NCBI GenBank assembly: GCA_013396655.1
Contig: WBMV01007730.1
Location: forward strand, 1-64,000
DNA length: 64,000 bases
From: Campylorhamphus procurvoides
Taxonomy: Eukaryota > Chordata > Aves > Passeriformes > Dendrocolaptidae
Reading direction: 5' to 3'
In this document: one piece after another, positions 32,901 through 43,900 of the stretch
Numbering within the stretch: the first letter of the stretch is position 1
Layout of the letters: each line of letters opens with the position of its first letter
The notes under the pieces: model-generated
Seen by the model: the letters and a program-made list of their open reading frames with translations, nothing else
What the model was told of the DNA's origin: nothing
Databases searched by the model: none
Translations under genes and position numbers: made by a program

Positions 32901-35900
32901 AGAGTTTGCTGCCTTGATCCCTGGGCACTGGCTGCCTGAGGAGCTGGGGATGCTGAGTGGGGTGGCAGTGACGAATTGGGCTGTGCCCAGTGTTGGCTTA
33001 TGAAGGGAGTTGGCCCAGATTGCGAGGTCACAGAACTGATATGAGGAGGATTTGAGAATCCAACAGACCTTTCTGTGCTGGTTCTCTATCCTCTGTTGCT
33101 CACCTGGGGACTGAAGTTTCCCAGATGTGGGTCTTCCTGCTCCAGCAGCGCTGTGGGTGTGTTGCAGGCACTGCCTGCCAGCGCTCTCCCCAGGGAGGCT
33201 GCACAGCACAGTGTATGCACTAGCAGCCCCATTACCTGCCCGCTGAAAAATGTTGTTCGACTTGTGCATGGAAAGAGGCAAGCTGAGAGCAAGCTTGTCC
33301 CACACCAGGGGAAAGCTGGGAGAGGCTCCTACTGGCTTTTAAGCAGAGCCTCGTTAATTTTTTAAATGCACCAGTGTCAAATTAACACACAAAAGAACAG
33401 CATGACTTTAAATGCAGGTTTCCAAGCTGCATTTCATTTCCCTTTAATAAGATCATAGCGTTTGCTCAGCAGGCGGCTGTGAACCATGGAAGAGACATGC
33501 GTGATGGGGAGCGCTGCCAAGGTCAGGCGACGGCAGTGGGGAGCGGTTGTACTCTCACCTCTCCTGACTCTGCAGTGCAGGCAGGGAGCTGGCAGAGCCC
33601 CTGCCCAGGATCTGTGCTTTGGGGTACTCACCCAAGGCCTTCATTTGATTGCATTGATCTGCTAAAGAAAATGCCCCAAAACCTATCGTCTGTTCAACTG
33701 TGGCAAAGCAAGGGCCAATCAAACTGCTCTTGTCCAACAGAGAGAGAGGGGCTGGGAACTCCAGCTATTTATTTATTCACATGTGAAGCCACAGAACAAA
33801 ATCTGTCTCTCCCTCCTTTCTTGACTCGTGCTGGGGCTGGTCACTGTGCACCAAAGCAAAGGGCTCTGCAGGCTCCTTGTTTGGCCTGTGGATCACAAAC
33901 AAAAATATTAGTTTTGCATTTCAAATGAAATAGAAATTCCTGGGTAGAAAGGGTCTTCACCTGGCTGTAGTGAAGCCAAGAGATCTTCAGGCAGCTCCAC
34001 AGAACACCAGGGAGCCCCTTCTGTGAGACCTGTCACTGTCCCCATCTGCCCCATTCCTAGCTAATTACACTTGTGGATGTCCTCGCTCCCCAGCGTTTAA
34101 TAACAACCAGCTGCTGGCCCTGGCAGCACACGGTGTGGTCATGGCATGGTCTAACTGACTAGGGATGATAATTTTTTTTCCAATGTGGTATCACATTTAG
34201 AGCGTCTTGTGGGAACTGGCAGGCCTCAGGGAGGGAAGAGACATGGGCAGATCAATGAGGCTGGACAGGCAGTGCTGCCGTCTCCTGTTACTGCCTGCTC
34301 TGCACTCTGTGGGTAAGCAAAAATGGTCCATTCCTCAGCAGAAGTATTCCTCAGCAGAAGTATTCCTCAGCCAGCATCATATTTAATCCAGGTGGAGTGG
34401 GGAGGAAGTATTGCCTCAGAGCCATGATACTGATGCCTGAGCACTGACAGGTGGCATCTCTTGAGATGATGTGAAAGCAGGGTGATGGTAAAAGCTGGGG
34501 TCCCAGCTGGGGTAGGGCTGGGCTTCAGGGCAGCACCGTGTCCTGGTGGGGATGGGGCTGGAGAGCACAGAGCGGGGATTCACTCGTGGTCCAGGTGGAA
34601 GCTGGTGCACCAGGAAAACCCAAGACTTGAGCCAAACCTCCAACTCTCTACACCTAGCATGATGCTGAGCTCATCCAGCCCCCAGTGTGGGTCATATCAT
34701 CCAGCCTGAGCCCCAACTCTCTCCTTCCTTTCAGGCTTTCGGGAAAGTGCCTTTGCCTACGCCATTGCGGCTGCCGGTGTGGTGCATGCTGTGTCCAATG
34801 CCTGTGCCCTTGGGAAGCTGCAGTCCTGTGGCTGTGACCAGAAGCGTCGGGGTGATGAGGAGGCTTTTCGGCGCAAGCTGCATCGCCTCCAGCTGGAAGC
34901 CATGAACCGTGGCAAAGGCATGGTGCATGGGGTACACATGGAGCACATGCCAGCGGAGACCCCCGGCCTCCAGGACTCCTGGGAATGGGGTGGGTGCAGC
35001 CCTGATATAGACTACGGGGAGAAGTTTTCCAAGGATTTCCTCGATTCCCGGGAAACCTACAGGGACATCCACTCTCGGATGAGGCTGCACAACAACCGTG
35101 TGGGCCGGCAGGTGAGTGGGGCAATGGGGAGTCTTGCAGGGAGACAGGGTCCCCAGGACATGTGTGGGAGGGCTGCTGTGGGTGAGGCTGGGATTGCCCC
35201 CAAGGCACCCTTTGTCCCCAGTTTTGCCCAAAGCAAAGGCAGTGAATCTCTTTGAGGGCCAGGGCTGCAAAGGGATGCTTGTTGAGCATATCCGCTGGGA
35301 AAGGTACCATTGAGCATTGCTGCTGTCCCCTTGCCAAGGGATGCTGTCCCAGTCCCCTGTCACCTGCCTGCGCTTCAGTGGTGCTACTGGGATGGCACCT
35401 CAATGATTCCAGCTCCTGCCTCTCAGGGACTGGGTGAACTGGTGTTGGGCAGGTCTAGCAGGAGGGAGGTGAAGACAGGGAGGAGAAAGTCACTGGCGTC
35501 ATGGGGACACAGCACAGATTCTGCAGCACCCATCCATGTCTCTGCTTCCAGAAAGGGAGCTCTGAGGAGGCAGATATGAACAAGATTGAGCCAGGCAGTG
35601 TGTGTCTATACCAGCTGGGAAACGCAGCATCCCCATAGGAGGAGGGGTGGCAGCCCATAGCCTTGTCCCCCAGCTCTAGGGGGTTGCTGGAGCCTGTCCA
35701 GGCAAGCAGGGCAGCCTCCTCTCCATTCTTATGATGTTAGGTCTCGTTAAAGGTACTAATTAGTAACTCACTCTGTCTGGAAGCTGATGTTTAAAAGCAG
35801 CCTACATTGGAGGCAACGAGCATGCAGGCAAGAGAATCTGAGAGGATGGCTGCATTTTCTTGCCTGCCTTTGCTCCCAGCAGGTGCCTGGGAGACCCCAT

Positions 35901-38900
35901 CCCATGAATCCAGCAGGACATTTGTCCCCAAAACCCCAACCACATGATGCCAGGACAGTGCTGGGGGAGTGTAGTGGCTGCGGGAATAAATAATTAAAGA
36001 TCAGAATTCTGCAGGGAGTGTTTTCTTGCGATGCCTCAGATGTTTGGATGTGCCTCTTGTTTCGAAAATGTTTGAAGGCAGCTATGACATGGGGGTGCTT
36101 CAGAGCAGGACCTTGATGTGTGCTCTTCTCCGATACTGTAGCTGAGCTTTACCACCTTGGAGAAGCCATCCCAGTCTGGCCAAGCTGTAAATGCCTGGGG
36201 AAAGTACAAAGTTTCATCTTTTGGGGCTTTGTTTGCTTGTGCGTGGGGAAGGCTCACTCAGTGTTAGGCAGCTAAATCCTCTGCAGGTTGCTCTGCCCCA
36301 AGCCGGGAAAGACCTCCATTCCAGTTCTGACCGCAGGGCTCATCGTGACTCACCTGCATCGATATGTGCCCCAAATCTCTGGGACTCTTGGCAGTGCTCA
36401 GAAATTCGTGGTCTGTGTTGCCTGTTTCCCAAGGGAAACCCCTTGGGAAACCACAGGCCCCTACAGAAGGAAGGGAAGGTGAGAGAGGAATATTTAGTCT
36501 GGTATGTCACGAAACATTTCCTGTGGGATCCAGCAGCAGCAAAAATGCCTGGGTTCTGTTTGTCCCCAGGGGCAGGCAGGCTTGGAACTGGCAGTGTCAG
36601 CTCTTGGTGGCTTCAGAGACATGAGCTGGACTGATGGAAGAATTCTGGGAGCTGGAAGCAGAGACAGAGGAGGACTGAAGGAATAAAGGAGGGAATGGTA
36701 CTCATGCAGGTGGGGAAGCAATGTCTTGACAGGCTGCCCAACTCAGGGACCTTGCTGAGATGAAGGTGTGAGCCCATGTGCAAGTTGGGTTGCAATTACT
36801 GTGGGTGCCAGGCACAGGAGAAAGATGATGCTGTGACTAGTCTGTGTCTGTTGGTGCCATGATTATTGCCAGGGCTGGTCCTGGCATTCCACATGGCCTG
36901 GCTCTTCAGCTCCCCACCTGCTCTTTTGTCAGTGCTGTGGGCTCCACACCCACCCAAGCCTTCCTCACTCCTAGGACCAATTTTTCTGCTGTAATAAAGA
37001 GCAATCTGTTGGGATTTCCCAGGAAAGGAATGGTTGTGCTGGATGCAGCAGCTCTGTGGTCCTGCCCTCCAGGTCCTGAGGCTTGAACCCCTTGAGCAGA
37101 GTAATGATGCAGATGCTTGTGTTGTGCTCTGCTATGCACCATCCCTCTCTGTGCACTGAGTAGCGGCAGCACCCAGAGCTCTCCAGTATCTCACTCATTC
37201 TGAGCATCCTCTCTGTGGTCCCTGTATATCCCAAGGGTGCTCTGCATGTGGGTGAGCCTGTCTCCCGGCTCAGACCATGCAATGCTGGAGGGAGGTGACA
37301 ATTCCATGAGTGATTGTGTCCAGGTGTTATCAGATGTGGGTTTCTGTAGTGTAGTGGTTATCACGTTCGCCTGACACGCGGAAGGTCCCTGGTTCGAAAC
37401 CAGGCAGAAACACGCTGATTTTTAGCTTTTTTCTCATTCAGCTATGAAGCTGGGGAGCAGATTGCAGCTGCAGGGGATATGGAGCATCCTCTGATGGTGG
37501 CAATGGTCACCTTGGTCTTGGCTTGGAATAGGAAGCCCTGATAAAACCATTGGTTGGTCCAACTAAAGACTGAGATAGGAATTCTGCATCCGTGAAAGGG
37601 AGCAAGCTCCCCAGCAAGGAGCACCAGGAGTGTGAAAGAGACCTTGCAGGTCCTCCTAACTCACCAGATCAGAGAGCAAAAGAGGATGAAAGGAAGCCAG
37701 GAACTACCCATTACCCTCACTACAAAGAGTATGATAAAGCTCTTATGAGCGTGTCTGGGAGGAGCTGGGAATGTGCAAAAGAAAGCACCAGCGAGTCCAG
37801 GCATGTGCCAAACCTGGGTGTCTATGAGACAGGGAAAGGATGTGGCCAGGTAAGGGTGCATGGAGAAGCTCTGATGGCAAAAGCATGGACCAAGGCTCAG
37901 ATGGGTCCTTCTTGGATGTCCTAGCTGTGTCAGGGTCCTGCCCTCTCCGTGCTACCTGTGTGGGAGGGAGAGAACAAACTATCGCTGGTCATGGATGGAT
38001 GGGTGTTGTGGTTCTGGAGCCTTGGGATGCCCAGGTGATGGCTTGGGTGATGGAGGTGGCACACACATGCCACCTTCTCCAGCACTTGCTGTAACCAACT
38101 GTAGCCCCAAATGAGCCCCTGTCCAGCTGTTACACCACTGCCCACTCCATCCCAGTGGTGACCATGCCAGCCACAGCCCTATATGGAGATTTTTTCCTGG
38201 TCCAGCCAATGCAGCAGGGAAGAAACATGAAAAAGGATGGGGTCCCAGTGTCAGTCTGTTCCCATGGATGGTGACAAGGATGGTGGCGAGCAGTTGGAGT
38301 TCCCAGCTGGCACACCCAGGGCATGGTGGAGAGGCCGGGCAGTTCATTACTTGTGAGGTGGAGGCTCTTCCCAGCAGGAGACAGGACTCTCAGCAGGATG
38401 AAAGCCAAACTCCAGCCCAGCCCAGACCTCTCCATCATATTCCCGGAGCTCCAGGCATGTTTCTCTGACCTGCCTTCATTACCATAAGTGCTTAGCAACG
38501 GGAAGATTTACTCAAAAACAAGAAAACAAGGAATAAAAACTGCCTACCCCTACCAAAACAAGGCATTCCTGAAACACATGGCCCCCTCACGGAGGGGCCA
38601 GGAACAGGCAGCATGTGGCAGACATAAAGCTGGGTGTCTGGGCAGGACTGGCATTGTGGGACAGTACCTTGGGCAGGGCCATGTGTCCTGTGGAATCCCC
38701 CAAGCCCTGGAGCATGGCCCTGGGTTGGGGGATCAGTCTGTGATAGTCTGCAAGGCCCAGCTGAGCTTCTGGTGGATTTTGGGTGTCCCCATAGGAAGGG
38801 GACTTGCTGAAGCCTGTGTGAGCACCACCCAGCAGGGAATCCCTAGTGGGACAGAGCAGAGGATATTATAAACTGCCTCTTTCCAGGCTGTGTAGGGTTG

Positions 38901-40325
38901 TGTGGCCATGCCATGACCCTGCAGATTGATGGGTATGAGCCGTTTCCCTTGGTTTGGCCACAGCAGCATCCTTTGCAGGGATGGTGGATCCAGGGGGACT
39001 CCAGCATGCAGTCTGGGGGCTCAGCAGCATTGCCTAGGGAGCCCAAGGAACCTCTTAATCACCACACTGGCCTCTGGCCCGTGCATGAGCTGTGCACTGT
39101 GGCCAGCCCAAACCACAGCCACAGCCCAGCCCACGCAGCCTGGCCCTTTATCGGGGTGGGGGGGGGGGGGGGATATATGGCACCAGCCTCACTGCAGCCT
39201 CTACAAACCACAAAACAGGCTGTGAGCATCTCTGATCCCTCCTTGGAATTTGGGTGATGGTGGCAGACAGCGCCTCAGCCCCTGCAGCACTGTGGTCAGG
39301 GTTGCTGCAGGAAAGCAGGCAAGAGCTAAAAGTGGAGCTGCTCCCAGAACTCCTGTAACTGTGGCTTTATGTGAGGAAAAGAAAGCATCCATTCCACCTG
39401 CTTCACTTGCAGTGCTACTGGCCAGTGAGGTATATGTAAGACCCTTGCACTGGGGGGCCCCAGGAGGACTGAAGAGATGCAGTCATGCTGGCTTTTAACT
39501 GGGGTCTGGGATTATATTGATGCTACTGGAGCCAGTGGGAGGTGAAATTCAGGCTCCTTCTCCTCCCTGTGCTTAGATAGCTTACCCTCTCCTTCTGATG
39601 CCAGTCCCTTGCTGAAACATAAAATCCAGTTGGTACTGCCAGGATGGGAAGGGACAGGGTGTGGGACATGAGTTGCACTGGGCACAGCAACAGGGTGCCG
39701 CCTCACTGGCTTTGCAGTTGCAGAGCTCTGATGGCTGCTCATGCCAGGCCTTGGTTTTCCCATAGTGCGAACCCACACAGAGTTCCATGGTGGCTTCTCC
39801 AGTCCCAGAAATGCTCCTCCTTCATGCTAATCCCTCTGTCCTTCCTTCCCTGCCCAGGTGGTGATGGACAACATGAGAAGGAAGTGCAAATGCCACGGTA
39901 CCTCAGGGAGCTGCCAGCTGAAGACATGCTGGCAGGTGACGCCCGAGTTTCGCCTGGTGGGGTCCCTGCTCAAGGACCGCTTCTATGGGGCCACCCTTAT
40001 CCGGCCGCACAACCGGAATGCTGGGCAGCTGGAGCCAGGCCATGCTCGGCATCGTCGCCGGGCTGGCATCAGTGAGCTGGTTTACTTTGAGAAGTCACCT
40101 GACTTCTGCGAGCGGGAACCAGCCCTGGACTCCTTGGGCACCCAAGGACGCCTGTGCAACAAGACCAGCCCAGGCATGGACAACTGTGAGAGCCTGTGCT
40201 GTGGCCGCGGGCACAACATCCTGCGGCAGACACGCAGTGAGCGCTGCAACTGCAAGTTCCACTGGTGCTGCTTCGTGGCCTGCGAGGAATGTCGCATCAC
40301 TGAGTGGGTCAGTGTCTGCAAGTAG
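23903..40325 (+). CDS. WNT10A: Wnt family member 10A (four coding exons, 388 aa)
   Basis: Secreted Wnt ligand of the WNT10 subfamily, acting through Frizzled/LRP and β-catenin. In vertebrates it is needed for ectodermal appendages (teeth, hair, feathers), and human mutations cause ectodermal dysplasia. Exons 23903–23961, 26662–26924, 34735–35111 and 39858–40325 join to 1167 nt with one stop. It has a short signal peptide (about residues 1–20), the WNT10 motif [28 protein letters not shown] with sequon N88, helical [18 protein letters not shown], the acylation motif CHGTSGSC (S249) and FHWCCFVAC. All 24 framework cysteines are present plus an extra C22. Intron phases 2, 1, 0 equal those of WNT6, consistent with their common origin. 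It is shorter than human (417 aa) at the N-terminus and in a proline-rich linker of the last exon. Intron 3 contains a tRNA gene. Confidence 0.97.
23962..26661 (+). other. WNT10A intron 1 (2.7 kb), no gene seen
   Basis: GTAGGA donor and TTTTCTCTCCCAG acceptor. CpG-rich at first, then at 24580–24705 an AT-rich block with TTAACG, ATTAATTAAAG and AAGTTTAAATCCAG, a candidate enhancer. Two CCTCAGTTTCC words (24279 and 24830) recall MIR/CORE-SINE cores. No coding signal. Confidence 0.85.
26662..26924 (+). CDS. WNT10A: WNT10A coding exon 2
   Basis: Completes S20 and encodes residues 21–107 plus the first base of G108. Starts [17 protein letters not shown], followed by [36 protein letters not shown], the [13 protein letters not shown] signature with sequon at N88, and [11 protein letters not shown]. 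Donor AGAG|GTAAGG, phase 1. Confidence 0.97.
31404..31436 (+). other. G-quadruplex-forming motif
   Basis: Six runs of three to five G (GGG, GGGG, GGGG, GGG, GGG, GGGGG) separated by one to four bases in WNT10A intron 2, on the sense strand. Confidence 0.5.
34330..34371 (+). repeat. Tandem 16-bp repeat, about 2.6 copies
   Basis: ATTCCTCAGCAGAAGT occurs twice in perfect tandem, followed by a partial third copy. Short recent local duplication in WNT10A intron 2. Confidence 0.9.
34735..35111 (+). CDS. WNT10A: WNT10A coding exon 3
   Basis: Completes G108 and encodes residues 109–233: [49 protein letters not shown], a variable histidine/methionine-rich loop ([17 protein letters not shown]), [19 protein letters not shown] and [11 protein letters not shown]. 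Ends on a codon boundary at GTGAGT. The long minus-strand open frame over this exon is its shadow. Confidence 0.97.
37340..37412 (+). tRNA. tRNA-Val, anticodon GAC
   Basis: A complete 73-base cloverleaf. The acceptor stem GTTTCTG pairs perfectly with CAGAAAC, with discriminator A412. The D arm GTG…CAC carries GTAGTGGTTAT; the anticodon stem TTCGC/GCGGA has one T–G pair; the loop is CTGACAC with anticodon GAC at 37373–37375; the T arm CCTGG/CCAGG has loop TTCGAAA. A box (TAGTGTAGTGG) and B box (GGTTCGAAACC) are intact, and a T5 run at 37419–37423 then T6 at 37427–37432 can terminate Pol III. The body is that of eukaryotic tRNA-Val (AAC/CAC families), but position 34 is G. No CCA is encoded, as expected. 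It lies in the sense orientation inside WNT10A intron 3. Confidence 0.93.
37419..37432 (+). terminator. RNA polymerase III terminator of the tRNA-Val gene
   Basis: TTTTT seven bases after the tRNA 3' end, with a backup TTTTTT four bases further. Four or more Ts on the non-template strand terminate Pol III in vertebrates. Confidence 0.8.
39158..39172 (+). repeat. G15 homopolymer
   Basis: Fifteen consecutive G, preceded by GGGGT. Length may be uncertain from sequencing; it can vary between individuals. Confidence 0.85.
39858..40325 (+). CDS. WNT10A: WNT10A coding exon 4 (C-terminal half)
   Basis: Encodes residues 234–388 and the TAG stop. Starts [19 protein letters not shown], with S249 (codon 39903–39905) as lipid-acceptor serine, then [31 protein letters not shown], a short arginine-rich linker, [12 protein letters not shown], sequon [22 protein letters not shown] and [20 protein letters not shown]. 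The linker between QLEPG and LVYFEK is shorter than the proline/alanine-rich one I recall in the human protein. Confidence 0.97.
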   Translation: MVMDNMRRKCKCHGTSGSCQLKTCWQVTPEFRLVGSLLKDRFYGATLIRPHNRNAGQLEPGHARHRRRAGISELVYFEKSPDFCEREPALDSLGTQGRLCNKTSPGMDNCESLCCGRGHNILRQTRSERCNCKFHWCCFVACEECRITEWVSVCK

Positions 40326-40621
40326 CCAGACAGGAATGGGTGCCCACCCCAGGGTGCCAGGGACAAGCACGCCTGCCTGCGCCAGGGGAGGGAGACGGGG
40401 ATTGGCGCTGGGGGGGATGTGGAGCTGCAATACCTGCTTCCCTTGCCTTCAAGGGAGCAGGAGAGGAGATGCTCAGCACCCGCCTAAATCAGCACTTTGT
40501 CTTCACCTGGGGAGGGCAGGGCTGCCCGCTGCCTCCCCAGCCCCACACAAGAGCACCAAGGCTCCTGGCCCTGGGGAGCACATGGCCATGCTGTACAGAT
40601 CGCCGACACCAGCACCCCTCA

Positions 40622-40653
40622 GGGGGGATGGAGGGGGGGCATGGGGGTGGGGG
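40622..40653 (+). other. WNT10A: G-quadruplex-forming motif in the WNT10A 3' UTR
   Basis: Runs of 6, 7, 5 and 5 G separated by short loops (ATGGA, CAT, T). On the transcript strand, so it could fold in RNA. The assembly gap 33 bases downstream suggests the region was hard to sequence. Confidence 0.6.
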
Positions 40654-40685
40654 AGTGCCCGCTGGCACCCAGAGGCATGGAGCAG

Positions 40686-40727
40686 NNNNNNNNNNNNNNN
40701 NNNNNNNNNNNNNNNNNNNNNNNNNNN
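40686..40727. other. Assembly gap (42 N)
   Basis: Unknown bases within the WNT10A 3' UTR, just after a very G-rich stretch. True length uncertain. Confidence 0.99.
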
Positions 40728-40935
40728 ACTAGCACTGTGCACAAGTTCCTCCAGCCACGTGCAAGGCTGTCCTCTGAGCATCCCATGGGATGGAGAGGGG
40801 GCACAGCTCCCGGGGCTGGGACTTGCCTGGGCTGGCTTGGACTGTAGCATCTATCATCATGGCCACAGTGGAGGGTGCCTGGGGCTGTGCTGTGTGTGTC
40901 TGTGTTATTATGTGGTAAGTTATTTTCTGATTGTG

Positions 40936-40941
40936 AATAAA
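40936..40941 (+). terminator. WNT10A: WNT10A polyadenylation signal AATAAA
   Basis: Canonical hexamer in GTGAATAAAAGTGG about 610 bases after the stop codon, in an AT/TG-rich context unlike the surrounding GC-rich DNA. Confidence 0.75.
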
Positions 40942-40960
40942 AGTGGATTGGAGACAGTAC

Positions 40961-43900
40961 ACGGTACTTTGGGGTGCAGCACCCTGCTCTTCCTGCTGCC
41001 CAGGGCTCTCTACTGCTGCAGGGTGACAGAAGGATGGAGGGGGACCTTTGGTGCTGCTGACCTACTTGTCTGAGGCTTTCTCCCTGGTGCTCTGCTGCAT
41101 CCCATAATAACCATGCTATTAGCTGTTTGCAGACTGACAGGAGGTGGGGACCCTCCACAAACCCTTGCAAGGTGGCTGATGGGAGGTTCTTGCTCGGTTG
41201 GATGCATGCTGGACCCCATCTATCCCATAGGAATGGGGGCTGTTGCCCTCATGCCTCTGATCATACTGGGACTGGAGGCTATGCCCTCCTGGGTAGGGAT
41301 AGTGGGACTGGGAAGCAGGGAGATGGGAAGGCAGCAAGGGTGGGCCAGGCAATGGGGATTCACAAATGCAGGTTTGCTGCTGTGGTGGGGAGGGCACCCA
41401 TCTGGCTGCAGAAGCCTGCAGGGCCCAGGCAGTGAATCATGCTGCTGCTATCTCCTGGCTGATAACTTCCCCGCTCCTCCCACGGCTGCACACCCCTTGG
41501 GGCTACACAAAAAAATAGAAGTGAATTAAAAAAAAAAAACTAAATCAAGGAGGAAAATACCAGGCTGAAAGGAAGCAAGCGCCCCAGGCCCAGCAGGGAG
41601 CGGCCCATGTCCTAATTTCATAACGCTTCCGCAGGCAGCCAGTGCTGGATCAACTGGGACAGATGCACTGCTCTTTGCCACCCCTGGGTGGGAGAGCTTG
41701 TCTTACCCCTGCAGGACAGACTAGGTGGATGGGGGGCTTGCTTCTGGAGCCAGCTGTGTTTTAGTGGCTGAAGAGAAGAAGATACTGGAGGTGCTGGAGG
41801 GAAGCAGATCTCCAGTGACCTTGCAGCACCTTCATGGCTCTGTCTGCAAGCTCAGCAAGGACAACAGGACAACTGATCACCATAGTGGCTCCTGGCAGCA
41901 GAAACCTTGAACTGGTGACCATGCAGGGACAGGATCTCGGCTTGGGGTTTGGGGTATCCAGGCTTGCCTTGGGGGGCATGAAAGCAATGTTGTTCCCAGG
42001 GGGATAGTTTTCTTTGACAGCATGCTCCAGTAGTTCATTTTCCTTTCTGAGGTCCTGCTTTTCCATCTCCATTTTCCATCTCCAACATCAGGGTCCTTTT
42101 TTCAAAATCCCTCAGACCTCTGCCTTTTGGTCCTTGCCCCAAGCACTACTTGGACCCCATGATGTCTGTCTCCCTCCCAGGCTGGCCAAACCCCTGTGAC
42201 CCCATGTCTGTGCTGCTCAGGGCATTGGGGTTCTGCATATCTATCATGTTCCAGCACTTTGTAGGTGACTTTGGCTTCCCACCTCCCAGGGGCTGCTTTG
42301 CAAGTGCCTGTGATCTCAGGACTGCCCAGGGTGATGACTGACTTCCCACTGAGCTTTCCATGCACTGCACTGGCCCCTTCACTCCCCTGCTCGCTAATCC
42401 CAGGCCACCTGCGCCACAGCAGCTGGATCCCAGCACATGAATCCCCTGTAAGGGGACCACAGCAGGAACGAGGTGTGTTTGATGAATGCAGCGAGGCGAT
42501 GCAGGGCAGGACTGTTCCTCTCAAGCACGTATCACATCCCCCAGTGAGACCAGGATCCAAACATCCTGGATCTGCAAAGACTGCAGCTTGGTCTCCCCTT
42601 GTCACCCCGTTTTGGGAATATAGCATTGTGAAAGAGCATACCAGTAACACCAGCACAGATAGGATGAGACTGCCAGCACAGTGCCTAGTGCTCTTTGGTT
42701 CTGCAGAAACACTGAGCTTGGCAACCTGGAACATTCAGAGGAAAACATAAGAAGACCCCTTGATCTTGGTTGGTCAGCAGGCAGCATGGTTGGGGTGCAA
42801 GTGCTGTACTGCAGGGGTGCTTTGGGCTGCAGGCAGTATGCTCCAGGTGCAGGCAGCTCCAGGGCACAGGCTTTCTGGTCTCAGGATCTGATTTGCTCCC
42901 TGGGACCAGCTGGATCCCAGTGCAATACCAGCCTTCAGGATCTGCTCTGTGGCTTCCCTCACTGAGTGTGTGGAAGCCACAGGCAAGAGGCCAGTCTACC
43001 TGTGGTTACAAAAAACAGCGTTCCCATGCTCCTCTAACTGGGAACCCGCCACCAGGCAGCCATCCTATCAACCACACTGCTGGGCAGAGAGCATGCAGGA
43101 CACCTTTCTCCATGGCCACTGCTGAGCCTCTGCAGCCAGGTGCCAGCGAGGGCTTGGCTCCTCGAGGTCATCCCAAACTTCTCTTCTATGAATCAACCTC
43201 CCTGATCTACCAATGAGATATGTCCCAGTCCCACCAGAGAGTGATGTTTCCTCACATGGAGGAACTATCTGAGCCTGCTGAGCTCCTCCAGCCTTGCACA
43301 TTCTGCTGCGTGGCCCCCTCCTTCCCTGTGAGGGACATCTCCAGCCTGCAGAGCACTGCACCTGTTTCTGGACTAACATGGTTAGGTTCAAGGTGCTTCA
43401 CCCAAGAGAGAAATGACCATCAGTGTAGAACAGTCCAGGCAGATGATGAAGGTGGTTTCCAGCAGAGGGGACCAGATTTTCACAATGCTTTCTCATCATC
43501 TTCCTGCAGAGACATATTACTAAGAGAGTCCCAAAACGGAAAAATGAAAGCCATTCCTTTCACATGCATGTAATGAAAAGGCCACTGAATGCTTCTAAAG
43601 AAGGCAGCAAGTCTATGCTGGCAAAAGCAGGTGGAACTTACTCCAGTTTCATTAAGTATTTTGGCCCAAGTGCTAGAAGTTCCTCCATTCCTGAGGGTCC
43701 CTCCTGCAGAGGGGATCACCAGCCCTGTGTCTCTGCTAGAGCCATGTGAAGTCCAGTGGTTTTCTCTAAGTTTGAACTTCCGGATCCCAGGAGCAGGGAA
43801 GCTTCTCAGATCCTTCCAGCAGACTGAAAGTAAATCTCACTTCGTGCCCCTGTGGTTGTGGAGAGAAGGGAAAACCTGACCTGAATGTGACCACTGAAAA

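Larger units (their letters stand above)
26925..34734 (+). other. WNT10A intron 2 (7.8 kb), no gene seen
   Basis: GTAAGG donor and CTCCTTCCTTTCAG acceptor. Long open frames on the minus strand (30571–31389 and 31567–32283) have no domain or splice logic. AT-rich enhancer-like islands stand out at about 29210–29400, 33330–33480, 33895–33935 and 34060–34200. A G-run cluster lies at 31404–31436 and a 16-bp tandem repeat at 34330–34371. Confidence 0.85.
35112..39857 (+). other. WNT10A intron 3 (4.7 kb), hosts a tRNA gene
   Basis: GTGAGT donor and CTTCCTTCCCTGCCCAG acceptor. Apart from the tRNA-Val gene at 37340–37412 and a G15 homopolymer at 39158–39172, only anonymous sequence and a small AT-rich pocket at about 35740–35800 and 35985–36010 are seen. 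Confidence 0.85.
40326..40960 (+). other. WNT10A: WNT10A 3' UTR (end approximate, interrupted by a gap)
   Basis: From the stop codon to shortly after AATAAA at 40936–40941. Contains a G-quadruplex-type block (40622–40653) and a 42-N gap. The end is TG-rich and AT-rich (TTATTATGTGGTAAGTTATTTTC), typical of a polyadenylation region. Longer isoforms cannot be excluded. Confidence 0.65.

Noticed and set aside
34654..35403. 249-codon minus-strand open frame over WNT10A exon 3
   Set aside because: Shadow of the real exon on the plus strand.
43459..43474. CTCF-like CCAGCAGAGGGGACCA
   Set aside because: The invariant GGC of the core is GGG here, so it is much weaker than the sites at 15912 and 57247.
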